A stretch of 64,000 nucleotides of DNA from Lactobacillus sp. CBA3605. GTDB lineage: Bacteria; Bacillota; Bacilli; Lactobacillales; Lactobacillaceae. The notes beneath the pieces are model-generated. The model saw only the letters and a list, made by a program, of their open reading frames with translations, had not been told where the DNA came from and made no database searches. How positions within the stretch are numbered: the stretch's first letter is position 1; each line of letters begins with the position of its first letter. The translations under genes were made by a program, and so were the position numbers. Shown here in pieces: positions 1 through 7,852 of this stretch. The stretch lies in assembly GCF_002970915.1 (NCBI RefSeq), contig NZ_CP027190.1, positions 496,001 to 560,000 on the forward strand, read 5' to 3'.

Positions 1-914
1 GCTTGCTGCGCTTGCCCGCCCCGTTTTTGTAAGACGACTATTGATTTACGTGACTTTTCATCCAAAAACAAATTAGCCGGTAAATTCAACAAGCCTTGCA
101 AATAAGCCGCTGAACTCATCCATTTCAATAGGCCCTGGGCTTCTTGGGATTGGAAAATAGTTGTTGGCACTAAGAAAACGCCCCAACCGCCTGGTAATAA
201 TTGTGACATGGCCTGTTCCATCAACAGATGATGGGTATATGAATGCCCATTAGTTGCTTTTGTTTCGAAATCTTTAACCCGTTCGTCTAATGGATAATAA
301 CCGACCGGTAAATCACCAATCGCCACATTAGTCTTAGGCATCACTAATGGATCAATCCCATCTTGATGAAATAGCTCAACTTGTGACTGTTGTAATTCCA
401 TGCTCATCGCTGCAATTGCCAATTGGTTATCGTCGTTATCAACCCCATAACCTTGAATAGGCGTTGACCGCGTTGGCTGTAGCTGATTAATCACCGTTGT
501 CAACAAGTTACCGGTACCGACTGCAATATCTAAAATGGCTAATTGTTCATTCGACCCAACTAACTTAGCAATTAAATAGGCAGTCAATAACCCAATTGAA
601 TCTGGCGTCATTTGATGATTCGGGTCTACCCGGTCATTATGAATCGCTTTTAATAATGCGAGTTGTAATGATCGGCGGATCGTCTCCGCATCATATTGGC
701 TTAACGTTACCGTCTGATAGAGCTGTTCCAAAGTTGTCACCTGGGCAGCATCAGGCTTCCCATCTTCGACATGGACTGATTGACTTAATAAATTATCGCC
801 GGTTTCAATCAACGCATCGACATAAGAGACTGATAGCTGTTGCATTAAAATTGTCACTGATTGATCTAAGACCTTAAAAAGCGTCTCAGTTGCTGTTTGT
901 GCCAGAATACTCAC
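1..914 (-). CDS. ytxK: class I SAM-dependent methyltransferase, YtxK type (C-terminus beyond window)
   Basis: An open frame of about 300 codons runs off the left edge, so the C-terminus is missing. The protein resembles YtxK-type N6-adenine-like methyltransferases encoded directly after the comG operon in many Firmicutes. Visible are a SAM-binding motif ILDIAVGTGNL and the IGDLPVGYYP segment, in the place of the NPPF/Y catalytic motif of adenine methyltransferases and typical of this subfamily. The biological substrate is not known. The start is uncertain: no ATG exists near the ribosome-binding site GGAGAGG at 914-920. The only canonical start, GTG at 912-914, overlaps that site, while ATT at 906-908 or CTG at 903-905 would be better spaced. 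It is 89 bp downstream of comGG on the same strand and probably cotranscribed with it. Confidence 0.85.
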   Translation of the reverse strand, partial: MSILAQTATETLFKVLDQSVTILMQQLSVSYVDALIETGDNLLSQSVHVEDGKPDAAQVTTLEQLYQTVTLSQYDAETIRRSLQLALLKAIHNDRVDPNHQMTPDSIGLLTAYLIAKLVGSNEQLAILDIAVGTGNLLTTVINQLQPTRSTPIQGYGVDNDDNQLAIAAMSMELQQSQVELFHQDGIDPLVMPKTNVAIGDLPVGYYPLDERVKDFETKATNGHSYTHHLLMEQAMSQLLPGGWGVFLVPTTIFQSQEAQGLLKWMSSAAYLQGLLNLPANLFLDEKSRKSIVVLQKRGGQAQQ

Positions 915-1003
915 CTCTCCAAAAAACTTAAATACTCACTCATCTTACCGATTTTATGGGTTGAGTTCAAGCTGGAGCTTTGATGATGCGCTAAAAATAG
1001 CCG

Positions 1004-1201
1004 TTAATTAGTCGCAACCGAGTTTGATGTTTTAGTGATTGGACTAGGTTGCAACAGCAATGGTTCACGATACGCTTTAAGCATATACCGATAAATCGTT
1101 TGTCGCTGCACGTAACTGATATACCGATGACTTTCAAAGGCACCAAAAATCAATAAAAAGCTCATGACTGATAATAGCATCATGCCACGCCGTTTCTTCA
1201 T
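1004..1201 (-). CDS. comGG: competence minor pseudopilin ComGG-like
   Basis: A 65-residue protein with a short basic N-terminus followed by a hydrophobic helix (residues 7-20) and a polar tail, the last gene of the comG cluster. It lacks a clear prepilin-peptidase site (no G-F-x-x-x-E), as is usual for ComGG. The ATG overlaps the end of comGF by 4 bp, which indicates translational coupling. The family is poorly conserved in sequence, so the assignment rests on position and topology. It is shorter than ComGG of Bacillus (about 120 residues), in line with lactobacilli. Confidence 0.65.
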   Translation of the reverse strand: MKKRRGMMLLSVMSFLLIFGAFESHRYISYVQRQTIYRYMLKAYREPLLLQPSPITKTSNSVATN

Positions 1202-1632
1202 GCTGGCACCTGTTTAGGTAACAATAACCGGGCCTTAAAGGTCTGTCCACGGTCGGTCACAATCGTCATTTGTTGATTAGCAGTGACGGCATACTTTTTA
1301 ACGTGTGCCATTAAATAAATATAGCCACTTTTTGTATGGACATCGACTAATTTAATTTGTCGCCCATCATACTTTAATAGATACGTTTTCTGGTCTGCAA
1401 ACAACTCAACCGTGCCACCTGGCGAAATTCGACCAACTTTAAAATGATGAGCTGGGTTTTCTAATTCATGTAACATCAGATACCACTCAATAGCAGGCAT
1501 GGTTTTCTTCCCGCGACTCATTAAATCACGCTGCCCTTGAAATAAAAATTGACCCACAATTAATAACACACTTAGCGCCAGCACGACTTCTATCAGGGTA
1601 AATCCAGCCCGCCTACGCATCCGCAACCGCAT
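1198..1632 (-). CDS. comGF: competence pseudopilin ComGF
   Basis: A 144-residue minor pseudopilin of the DNA-uptake pseudopilus. The N-terminus has the class III prepilin signal: basic MRLRMRRRAG, then FTLIEVVLALSVLL, with cleavage by ComC expected between G and F and Glu5 of the mature protein present. The rest matches the ComGF pattern of a soluble C-terminal domain. Start ATG at 1632 overlaps the 3' end of comGE by about 20 bp, so translation is coupled within the operon. Membrane-inserted, then assembled into the trans-wall pseudopilus. Confidence 0.85.
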   Translation of the reverse strand: MRLRMRRRAGFTLIEVVLALSVLLIVGQFLFQGQRDLMSRGKKTMPAIEWYLMLHELENPAHHFKVGRISPGGTVELFADQKTYLLKYDGRQIKLVDVHTKSGYIYLMAHVKKYAVTANQQMTIVTDRGQTFKARLLLPKQVPA

Positions 1633-1822
1633 TCAATTGTGGTAATCGTTGCTGTTCATACTGATAACGCGCTTGTTCAATCTGTTGAATCATTGCTTGA
1701 TCACGTCGTTGCATCATGACCTCCAGACCACCCCAAAAGCTGACCGCCATCGTTAATAGGCTTAATGCCACTAGCGTTTCAGCCATCACAAAACCCGGTC
1801 GTCGTTTAAGTAACATAGGCAA
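1613..1822 (-). CDS. comGE: competence pseudopilin ComGE-like
   Basis: A 69-residue small pseudopilin. The leader is basic and followed by PGFVMAETLVALSLL, a prepilin-like site with G-F and Glu at the expected position +5 region. Only a short tail follows the hydrophobic helix, so it is a minimal version of ComGE. The gene overlaps comGD by 17 bp and comGF by 20 bp. Identity is by order in the operon and the pilin-like N-terminus, since ComGE proteins share little sequence. Confidence 0.7.
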   Translation of the reverse strand: MPMLLKRRPGFVMAETLVALSLLTMAVSFWGGLEVMMQRRDQAMIQQIEQARYQYEQQRLPQLNAVADA

Positions 1823-2258
1823 TTCGATACGCTCCCCACCCCATAATTGACGTTAATTTAATTCGTACATTTGGTCTTAAACTTGACTGTAGATACACCG
1901 TCAATAAATTTGCATGACCATTTTTATTAATACTAATGAATTGCACAACACCAGCATGAAAAAGTGTCGCCGGCATTTTTACATCCGTTTGGGAAAAAGT
2001 CGTCGGTTCACCTGGAATCCACTGATTAAATCGAATGAAATTACCGTGAATTTCAACCTGTTGGCGATGACCATAGGCGCTCGCCAAAAAGACTTGTTCT
2101 TGCCATAATGTTTGAAATTGCTCCCAAAAAAGTTTTTCATGCACTCGCTGCTGCGGTTGACTAGGAAATCGATAAGCGCCAATTAGTAACATCGTCCCCA
2201 GCAAGGCCAAAACCACGGTCGTTTCAATTAGCGTAAAACCTTTAAGTGGTTTTCGCAT
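1806..2258 (-). CDS. comGD: competence pseudopilin ComGD
   Basis: Minor pseudopilin of about 150 residues. The chosen ATG at 2256-2258 gives MRKPLKGFTLIETTVV, a standard prepilin leader with G|F cleavage and Glu+5. A longer frame from TTG at 2285 would add nine residues and was rejected because the leader would be abnormally long, although neither start has a strong ribosome-binding site. The start lies inside the 3' end of comGC, so coupling is likely. A mature soluble domain of about 115 residues follows the helix. It is expected to cap or initiate the pseudopilus with ComGE-GG. Confidence 0.85.
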   Translation of the reverse strand: MRKPLKGFTLIETTVVLALLGTMLLIGAYRFPSQPQQRVHEKLFWEQFQTLWQEQVFLASAYGHRQQVEIHGNFIRFNQWIPGEPTTFSQTDVKMPATLFHAGVVQFISINKNGHANLLTVYLQSSLRPNVRIKLTSIMGWGAYRIAYVT

Positions 2259-2589
2259 TTTTATTTTCTGGCCGGACTGGATCAATTTTTTGGTCTAACG
2301 CTTGCTTGGCCTGTTGTGAATTCAAATATTTAGCGGTCTGAAGATCTTGAATGTTGACTGTCGTAATATCTTTATTCATATCATTAGCATACATTTCAGC
2401 TTGATTTTGTACGACTTCAGTCAACGCTTTATTTTGACGATTCCCCGCCGTCTTGCGTTGGGCATTTAAATTTGGGACTACGATTAGCATTAACAAGGCA
2501 ATAATCGACAAAACAATCACCATTTCGATTAACGTGAACCCTCGGCGTGGTGCGCTGACTTTATGCCAGAATTGCTTGACAGTTTTCAT
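2242..2589 (-). CDS. comGC: major competence pseudopilin ComGC
   Basis: A 115-residue main subunit of the competence pseudopilus that carries DNA through the wall to ComEA/ComEC. The leader ends RRG and is followed by FTLIEMVIVLSIIALLML, the best preserved class III prepilin signal in the operon. Processing by prepilin peptidase ComC and assembly by ComGA/ComGB are known for the family. The C-terminal domain is short and Lys/Gln-rich, with no cysteine pair. The ATG overlaps the comGB stop by 4 bp. Confidence 0.93.
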   Translation of the reverse strand: MKTVKQFWHKVSAPRRGFTLIEMVIVLSIIALLMLIVVPNLNAQRKTAGNRQNKALTEVVQNQAEMYANDMNKDITTVNIQDLQTAKYLNSQQAKQALDQKIDPVRPENKNAKTT

Positions 2590-3635
2590 TTTAAAATATC
2601 CCCCATTGAATTATACATTGGTAATAACAAGTTCAAGTAAGTTCCGACAATCACCACCGCTATCACCATAAACATCAGCGGTTGAATCCAGCTAATTAGC
2701 CGATTTAAGTCGCGAATCAAGCGGTCATATTGGACAGTGGCGAAATAGAGTAATTCTTGGCTCAGTTGTTCAGTTGGACTTTCTTTACTAACTAATAACG
2801 CTAACTCATTCGGTAATAACCGATCAGCCTTAATAATTGCTGGCAGTGCTTGCCCGGCTAATAAAGCCTGTTCAACAAAAGTGCCCTGTTGCTGTAATAA
2901 AGATTGGGCTTTAAAGTGTGCGCTGACCTCACAGATTGCTCGTAACCCCAGTCCACCTGATAACAGCATGCCAGCATTTAAGGTCAAATAATATCCACAA
3001 TATGTTTTCACCAATGGCCCAATTAACGGCCATGGTGCTAACCAGCGAAAACGTTCACGGACTGGCAGGTGCTTTAGGTGTGCGCCAACAATGCTTAAAC
3101 TCAATAAGCCTAGCGTACCGAAGCTTCCCAGTAATAATTGCCAAGTCCGTGCTTGGGCCGGCGCCGTAGCAACCTGACTAAAATTCGGTAAAATGGTCGT
3201 CTTCACCATCACTAAAGTTCCCACAAGTAGTAACAATAAAACCAGTGGATATTGTAACAAGCGTTTGATTTGCTGCTGTTGAAGTGCTTTGGTCCGCATT
3301 AAATGGCCGGCTTGCACTAAAGTTGGCGTTAAATCACCATGTTGTTCGGCAATCAACAATTGATAATATAAGTCAATGCCAATATAAGCTTGCAAGGCAG
3401 CTGCTAAGTTATCCCCCGCCTGCAGTCGTGCAATAACCGGGGTAAGACGTTTAAACTTTTGCCCATGAATATCAACAATGAACCGCATGGCATCACGTAA
3501 TGAAAACCCATTACTAATCAAATCAGCTAAGGTTTCAAATAAAATAGCTTGTACCCGGATGCTCAACCGTTTATTCGGCCTGGAGTCGTTGGGCCAGTGT
3601 CGCACTAATCCGGCCAATGGCTTGTTGTTCTTCAA
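2586..3635 (-). CDS. comGB: competence membrane platform protein ComGB (T2SF family)
   Basis: About 349 residues, the polytopic inner platform protein on which the pseudopilus assembles. Two repeated T2SF/GspF domains are visible, each starting with an amphipathic segment (for example FETLADLISNGFSLRDAM) and containing hydrophobic helices, such as LLQYPLVLLLLLVGTLVMV and PLMFMVIAVVIVGTYL near the C-terminus. The start is uncertain. The listed TTG at 3635 lies inside comGA without a ribosome-binding site. GTG at 3605 or TTG at 3566, just past the comGA stop, are alternatives that keep the conserved core. It follows comGA directly. Confidence 0.9.
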   Translation of the reverse strand: MKNNKPLAGLVRHWPNDSRPNKRLSIRVQAILFETLADLISNGFSLRDAMRFIVDIHGQKFKRLTPVIARLQAGDNLAAALQAYIGIDLYYQLLIAEQHGDLTPTLVQAGHLMRTKALQQQQIKRLLQYPLVLLLLLVGTLVMVKTTILPNFSQVATAPAQARTWQLLLGSFGTLGLLSLSIVGAHLKHLPVRERFRWLAPWPLIGPLVKTYCGYYLTLNAGMLLSGGLGLRAICEVSAHFKAQSLLQQQGTFVEQALLAGQALPAIIKADRLLPNELALLVSKESPTEQLSQELLYFATVQYDRLIRDLNRLISWIQPLMFMVIAVVIVGTYLNLLLPMYNSMGDILK

Positions 3636-4548
3636 TTAATTGCCCCCATCTTGCCGTCATCATCGTCGTTGATTGTGCAGTGACCTGCGCCGGTGTCGTC
3701 ACAATATCAAATAACGCAGCCTGTGAGCCATCGGTCGTGGCGACTAACCGTTGATAAGTCGCCGCCACTAAGGCTTGTTGCAAAGTCGCCGGTGCAATCC
3801 CTAACTGTTGCAACCGGGGACCAATCCCAAACACGCCCCGGGCATGAATCGTACTCAACACCAAATGCCCACTTAAGGCTGCTTGAATAGCCACCTGGGC
3901 CGTCTTTTCGTCCCGGATTTCACCAATAATAAAAACTTCCGGATGGTGTCGCAACCCCACCTTTAATAAATCAGCATAGGTCATCTGGGCTGCGTCATTA
4001 ACTTGTAGCTGTAAAAATTTAGGTTCATATATTTCAACTGGATCTTCAATCGTCATGACTACCTGAGGTCGTTCAACTTGGCGAACTAAATCATACATAG
4101 TTGACGTTTTGCCTGACCCCATTGGTCCTGAAAACAGCACTAACCCAGTACGTTGCATCAACTGCTGTAATTGGTTGCGTTGACTCGGAATCAAATACTG
4201 TAAAGGCGTCTCACTGGCCTGATAAAGCAATCGAATCACTAATGACTCCCGCCCCAAGAAATCCCCCACAGTAGAAATCCGCAAGTTCAAAACGGTCGCC
4301 GCTAGTGTATACGTCATCGCCCCTAATTGTGGCCGCCGATGATCGCTAATGGCCATATTACTTTGGTACTTAATATGATTAATGACTTGTTGAGCAGTTG
4401 CTAAATCTAATGTCATTAATGGTTGTAATTGTCCCGCTGCTTGCAGCAAAACTTGATACTCAGTCGTCGCTGGTAGCCAATAAATATCACTAGCTTGTTG
4501 CGCAACGGCTGCCTGAATAATCGTCATTAATTGTGTTTCAACGGACAT
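3571..4548 (-). CDS. comGA: competence pilus assembly ATPase ComGA
   Basis: A 325-residue type II secretion/type IV pilus traffic ATPase that powers assembly of the competence pseudopilus at the cytoplasmic face. Walker A GPMGSGKT is at residues 141-148, followed by the Asp box (IEDPVEI), Walker B with IIGEIRDEKTA and the His box (STIHARG). The zinc tetracysteine of larger GspE proteins is absent, as normal for ComGA. It is the first gene of a seven-gene operon with overlapping reading frames. The leader from 4549 to about 4600 contains GTCTGAATAAAC on the minus strand, loosely like the SigH/ComX-dependent competence promoters of other lactic acid bacteria, but this is only a resemblance. Confidence 0.95.
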   Translation of the reverse strand: MSVETQLMTIIQAAVAQQASDIYWLPATTEYQVLLQAAGQLQPLMTLDLATAQQVINHIKYQSNMAISDHRRPQLGAMTYTLAATVLNLRISTVGDFLGRESLVIRLLYQASETPLQYLIPSQRNQLQQLMQRTGLVLFSGPMGSGKTSTMYDLVRQVERPQVVMTIEDPVEIYEPKFLQLQVNDAAQMTYADLLKVGLRHHPEVFIIGEIRDEKTAQVAIQAALSGHLVLSTIHARGVFGIGPRLQQLGIAPATLQQALVAATYQRLVATTDGSQAALFDIVTTPAQVTAQSTTMMTARWGQLIEEQQAIGRISATLAQRLQAE

Positions 4549-4600
4549 CGCTTCACGCTCCTTTCATCCCACAACTCCGTAAAATCAGTTTATTCAGACG

Positions 4601-4641
4601 AAAAAAAAACACCCGAATTAAGAAATAACTTAATTCAGGTG
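4601..4641 (-). terminator. intrinsic terminator of rbsK
   Basis: A 13-bp stem (4610-4622 with 4629-4641, one G-T pair) with a 6-nt loop is followed on the minus strand by nine T. It separates rbsK from comGA. Confidence 0.9.
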
Positions 4642-4667
4642 GTCACATAATTAACGTCTTTTTTCGT

Positions 4668-5588
4668 CTAAGCGCGTTCAGCAGCAGAAATTTCAGCAAC
4701 CGTTGGAATTGACGGTTGCGCACCCAACTTTTGTACAGCCAATGAAGAAGCCCGGTTGGCAAAGCGTACCGCCGCATTTAAATTACTGAAATCAGCTTGC
4801 AATACGGAACTCAAGGCACCAATAAAGGTATCCCCCGCAGCGGTGGTATCAATCGCAGCCACTTTATAAGCAGGGACAAATCCATGGTCGTGCTCTCGCA
4901 TCCAAAAAGCCCCCTGACTACCAACAGTGATGATGACGGTGCTAACCCCCATCGCTTGGAACTTTTCTGCAGCTTTAATCATAGAGTGTTCATCCGTGAT
5001 GTGCACCCCAGTCAAGGTTTCTGTTTCCGTTTCATTTGGGACAATCAAATCAGTCACGGCTAATAGTTGTGCGGGCACTGTGTTTGTCGCCGGTGCAGGA
5101 TTCAAGATAGTTCGCCGATTAGCGGCTTGTGCTAATTCAAAGCCATGTTGCGTCGCTACTTGTGGCGTTTCAAATTGCGCAATCAAAAAATCACTGGCGG
5201 CAATCACCGGCTGCGCTAAATCCACATCCGCCGGGGTCACTTGTTGATTTGTCCCACCATCAATTAGAATTCGATTTTCGCTGCTATTATCCAACAAGAT
5301 AAAGGCCGAACCAGTGCTAGCAGCCGTACTATGTTGCACATAATCGGTCACCACACCACTAGCCGTTAATTGTTTGACCATAAATTGCCCTTCAGCATCT
5401 TGGCCGACCTTACCAATAAATGTAGTTTGAGCACCGGCCCGCGCCGCGGCAATGGCTTGATTAGCCCCTTTACCACCGCCAGCAATACTTTTACCAGTCA
5501 GCGGCAACGTCTCACCAGGCTTAGGAAAGCGTTTCACCTGAAGAATAGTATCGACATTCAAACTACCTAATACGGTTACTTTATTCAT
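4668..5588 (-). CDS. rbsK: ribokinase
   Basis: A 306-residue PfkB-family sugar kinase that phosphorylates ribose at O5 for entry into the pentose phosphate or phosphoketolase pathway; cytoplasmic. Seen are the N-terminal PfkB signature GGGKGANQA (residues 37-45), the NPAPA segment and the C-terminal anion hole with catalytic Asp in TTAAGDTFIGAL near residue 250. The length fits RbsK. ATG at 5588 was chosen over an upstream in-frame TTG (5606) because AAGGGA lies between them as a ribosome-binding site. No ribose transporter or rbsD is adjacent, so this is a lone kinase gene, and a related substrate such as deoxyribose cannot be excluded. Confidence 0.9.
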   Translation of the reverse strand: MNKVTVLGSLNVDTILQVKRFPKPGETLPLTGKSIAGGGKGANQAIAAARAGAQTTFIGKVGQDAEGQFMVKQLTASGVVTDYVQHSTAASTGSAFILLDNSSENRILIDGGTNQQVTPADVDLAQPVIAASDFLIAQFETPQVATQHGFELAQAANRRTILNPAPATNTVPAQLLAVTDLIVPNETETETLTGVHITDEHSMIKAAEKFQAMGVSTVIITVGSQGAFWMREHDHGFVPAYKVAAIDTTAAGDTFIGALSSVLQADFSNLNAAVRFANRASSLAVQKLGAQPSIPTVAEISAAERA

Positions 5589-5670
5589 TATTTTTCGTCC
5601 CTTCAAAAATACGCTAGCCTAATTTTAGCAAAGTGCCGTCTCAATCACCAGTTTGAGCCAATATAATTAT

Positions 5671-5712
5671 AAAAAAAGACTGGTTTAGTCTCATTATAAG
5701 ACTAAACCAGTC
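5671..5712 (-). terminator. intrinsic terminator of yebC
   Basis: Perfect 14-bp stem (5678-5691 with 5699-5712), 7-nt loop, and seven T on the minus strand just after the yebC stop. Confidence 0.93.
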
Positions 5713-5724
5713 ACTTTAAATTGA

Positions 5725-6453
5725 TTAATCTGGGAAATTAGCGGCTTCATAAACTTCTGAAACATCGTCATTATCTTCAAGTTCATCAATCATGTGTTGT
5801 AACTTTTCAACTTTATCCGTTGGGACATCCGTCAAGGTTTCAGGAATCATGGTTAATTCCGCATTTTCAAGCTTATACCCCTTAGCTTCCAAGGCATCCC
5901 GAACTTCAGCCAATTGCTTTGGATCCGTATAGATTTCGAAGGCTTCATCACTGGATTGTAAATCATCGCCACCAGCATCTAAAACATCCATCAACATCGT
6001 GTCTTCGTCCGTGTCTAAATCTTCACGCACAATCACGATGTAACCTTTACGATCAAACATGTAGCTCACTGCACCAGAGGCCGCTAAAGCACCACCATGA
6101 TGGGTGAAAGCTGAACGAACCGCTGCGGCCGTCCGGTTTTTGTTATCCGTCAATGCGTGAACCAGAACAGCGATACCACCAGGGCCATAGCCTTCGTAGG
6201 TAACTTCTTCGTAGTTCGCCGCACCGGAGCCACTACCTTTATCCACTGCCCGTTTGATGTTATCTTTAGGCATGTTGGCAGCTTTAGCCTTATCCATAAT
6301 CAACCGCAATTGCGAGTTAGAATCTGGATCAGGACCTCCGGCTTTAACAGCCATGTAAAGTTCGCGAGAGATTTTTTGGAAAATCTTCCCACGTTTAGAA
6401 TCTTGGGCGTTTTTACGTCCTTGAATGTTATGCCATTTTGAATGTCCTGACAT
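5725..6453 (-). CDS. yebC: YebC/PmpR family protein
   Basis: A 242-residue protein of the YebC/TACO1 family. Members were first described as transcriptional regulators (PmpR) and more recently as factors helping ribosomes through proline-rich stretches, so the exact role is open. The N-terminus [18 protein letters not shown] is the family signature, and [19 protein letters not shown] and the acidic C-terminal half are typical. The start has a good site AGAAGGAGT. It is monocistronic, with its own promoter (6507-6535) and terminator. Confidence 0.93.
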   Translation of the reverse strand: MSGHSKWHNIQGRKNAQDSKRGKIFQKISRELYMAVKAGGPDPDSNSQLRLIMDKAKAANMPKDNIKRAVDKGSGSGAANYEEVTYEGYGPGGIAVLVHALTDNKNRTAAAVRSAFTHHGGALAASGAVSYMFDRKGYIVIVREDLDTDEDTMLMDVLDAGGDDLQSSDEAFEIYTDPKQLAEVRDALEAKGYKLENAELTMIPETLTDVPTDKVEKLQHMIDELEDNDDVSEVYEAANFPD

Positions 6454-6506
6454 TGTGACTCCTTCTTTCTTTATTTATTCGATTTATGATTAAACATACG
6501 GTTAGT

Positions 6507-6535
6507 AGTTTAACAAATAAAACGGTTCATTTCAA
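6507..6535 (-). promoter_or_regulatory. sigma-A type promoter of yebC
   Basis: On the minus strand TTGAAA (6530-6535) is separated by 17 bp from TAAACT (6507-6512), about 50 bp before the yebC start. Confidence 0.7.
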
Positions 6536-6581
6536 GGTCTAGACCTAGTCTAACCGATTTCACGTCAAACTCAGGCATCCA

Positions 6582-6902
6582 TTAAGGTCGTAAGTAGGCA
6601 AAGCCATGACCCTCTAATTCAACAATCCGGACAACCCCGGCTGGCACGACCGTCACCCCGGTCACTAACTCACTAGTGGCAACGTGATGACTATTCAATG
6701 CATTTTGACAGGCATCAATCTCAACTTGGGGCTGTGCTTGAATAAATGGTTGCCACGAAGCTGACGTTAAAGTGGTCACAGCCGGTCCGTTCACCACTAG
6801 CACAATTTCACTAGTCGCATCCGCCGCCAGCAAATTTTCAATATTACTCATCGCCATTGCAACTTTTGCCACTTCATCTAAATGCACCACAACTTTTGCC
6901 AT
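6582..6902 (-). CDS. DsrE/DsrF-like family protein
   Basis: A 106-residue protein of the DsrE/YchN-like fold. The recognisable features are an N-terminal strand MAKVVVHLDE, a Cys in VEIDACQNAL at the place used for sulfur relay in DsrE/TusD proteins, and the C-terminal VVPAGVVRIVELEGHGFAYLRP-type ending (family trait). Standalone DsrE-like proteins of lactobacilli have no proven role, so sulfur transfer is only a possibility. The gene starts 4 bp after the stop of the TIM-barrel isomerase gene upstream, so the two are probably cotranscribed. No terminator with a T-run was seen between it and yebC. Confidence 0.75.
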   Translation of the reverse strand: MAKVVVHLDEVAKVAMAMSNIENLLAADATSEIVLVVNGPAVTTLTSASWQPFIQAQPQVEIDACQNALNSHHVATSELVTGVTVVPAGVVRIVELEGHGFAYLRP

Positions 6903-6906
6903 TATT

Positions 6907-7773
6907 TCACCGTCGACTTTCTAATCCTTTAACTTCAAGATTTCTTAAATAGTGATAGCTCGCCAACATGTTCGCACAAGTTGCATCCGTTTCATCGGGC
7001 ACCTCATAAATCATGCTGGCCGTTGCGTTTAGTACTGGCAAGACGCGTTGCCAATCAATCAGCCCGGCACCTAAAGGTAAACTATCATGTTGTTGGCCCA
7101 ATGAGTCCACCAAATGATAATGTTGAATTAATGGTCGGAGCCGTTTTAAGCTCAGCATGGTCAATGCCATATCTCCGTGCAACCCAATAAAAACATGGCT
7201 CAAATCACAAACTAACGGTAAGTGATGTTGAATAATAAGTTCATCCAACTGCGGATCACCATACATAAAACTTGGCGTGATGCCATTCTCAATCATCACG
7301 TGCCCTTGACCTTGCCGTACTAACCTATCTAAGCGTTCAAAAACAGTAGTTCGAGCATCAGCCAGCGAGGCGTATTCTGCAACCAATGCTTCACTTTCAG
7401 GACCACCATAGCCACCATGAACCAACAATCGAACATCCAGTTCAATGGCTACTTCTATTAATTGAGTCGTTGATTGCTGTAAAAATTGATATGCCTTAGC
7501 TTCACGGTTAGGGTCTAATAGTTGGTCTAAATGAACACCCTGATAACTCATCGGATGATGGACGATTACATCCGCTGTAACCTGTTCCTTAACAAAAGTA
7601 ATCGCTTGTTTTAACCGCTGAAAGGCCGCGGGTTCAAAATCGGCTGCACTCGTAAAAAATTCAAAGGTCGTCGGTCGGTATTGCAACCGATTCATCAATT
7701 GGTCTGGCTCGGTAGACGCCTTTAAGCCTAATTGGACAATTCCCGGTCGTTTCGGTAACTTCAATGTTGCCAT
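6907..7773 (-). CDS. sugar phosphate isomerase/epimerase-like TIM-barrel protein
   Basis: A 288-residue protein of the xylose isomerase-like/AP endonuclease 2 superfamily. Motifs consistent with metal binding in the barrel are visible: VIVHHPMSYQG, LVHGGYGG, MIENG, LVCDLSHVFIGLHGD, HYHLVDS and IYEVPDE near the C-terminus. These Glu/His/Asp residues match the metal-site pattern of the superfamily. Substrate is unknown; members act on free or phosphorylated sugars or inositols. It is followed by the DsrE-like gene at a 4-bp spacing. It sits between ccpA (with its own terminator) and yebC. Confidence 0.75.
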   Translation of the reverse strand: MATLKLPKRPGIVQLGLKASTEPDQLMNRLQYRPTTFEFFTSAADFEPAAFQRLKQAITFVKEQVTADVIVHHPMSYQGVHLDQLLDPNREAKAYQFLQQSTTQLIEVAIELDVRLLVHGGYGGPESEALVAEYASLADARTTVFERLDRLVRQGQGHVMIENGITPSFMYGDPQLDELIIQHHLPLVCDLSHVFIGLHGDMALTMLSLKRLRPLIQHYHLVDSLGQQHDSLPLGAGLIDWQRVLPVLNATASMIYEVPDETDATCANMLASYHYLRNLEVKGLESRR

Positions 7774-7803
7774 CTCGCATGCCTTCTTTCTAACTTCTAT
7801 CGC

Positions 7804-7832
7804 AAAAAAAGCTCAGAACCGAAGTTCTAAGC
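7804..7832 (-). terminator. intrinsic terminator of ccpA
   Basis: Nine-bp stem (7811-7819 with 7824-7832) closed by a UUCG tetraloop on the minus strand and followed by seven T. One T-G pair. Confidence 0.92.
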
Positions 7833-7852
7833 CTAGTATACCCTACCTGAAA

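Noticed and set aside
4927..5247. 106-codon plus-strand ORF inside rbsK
   Set aside because: Antisense to an intact ribokinase, no ribosome-binding site, cysteine-rich shadow composition.
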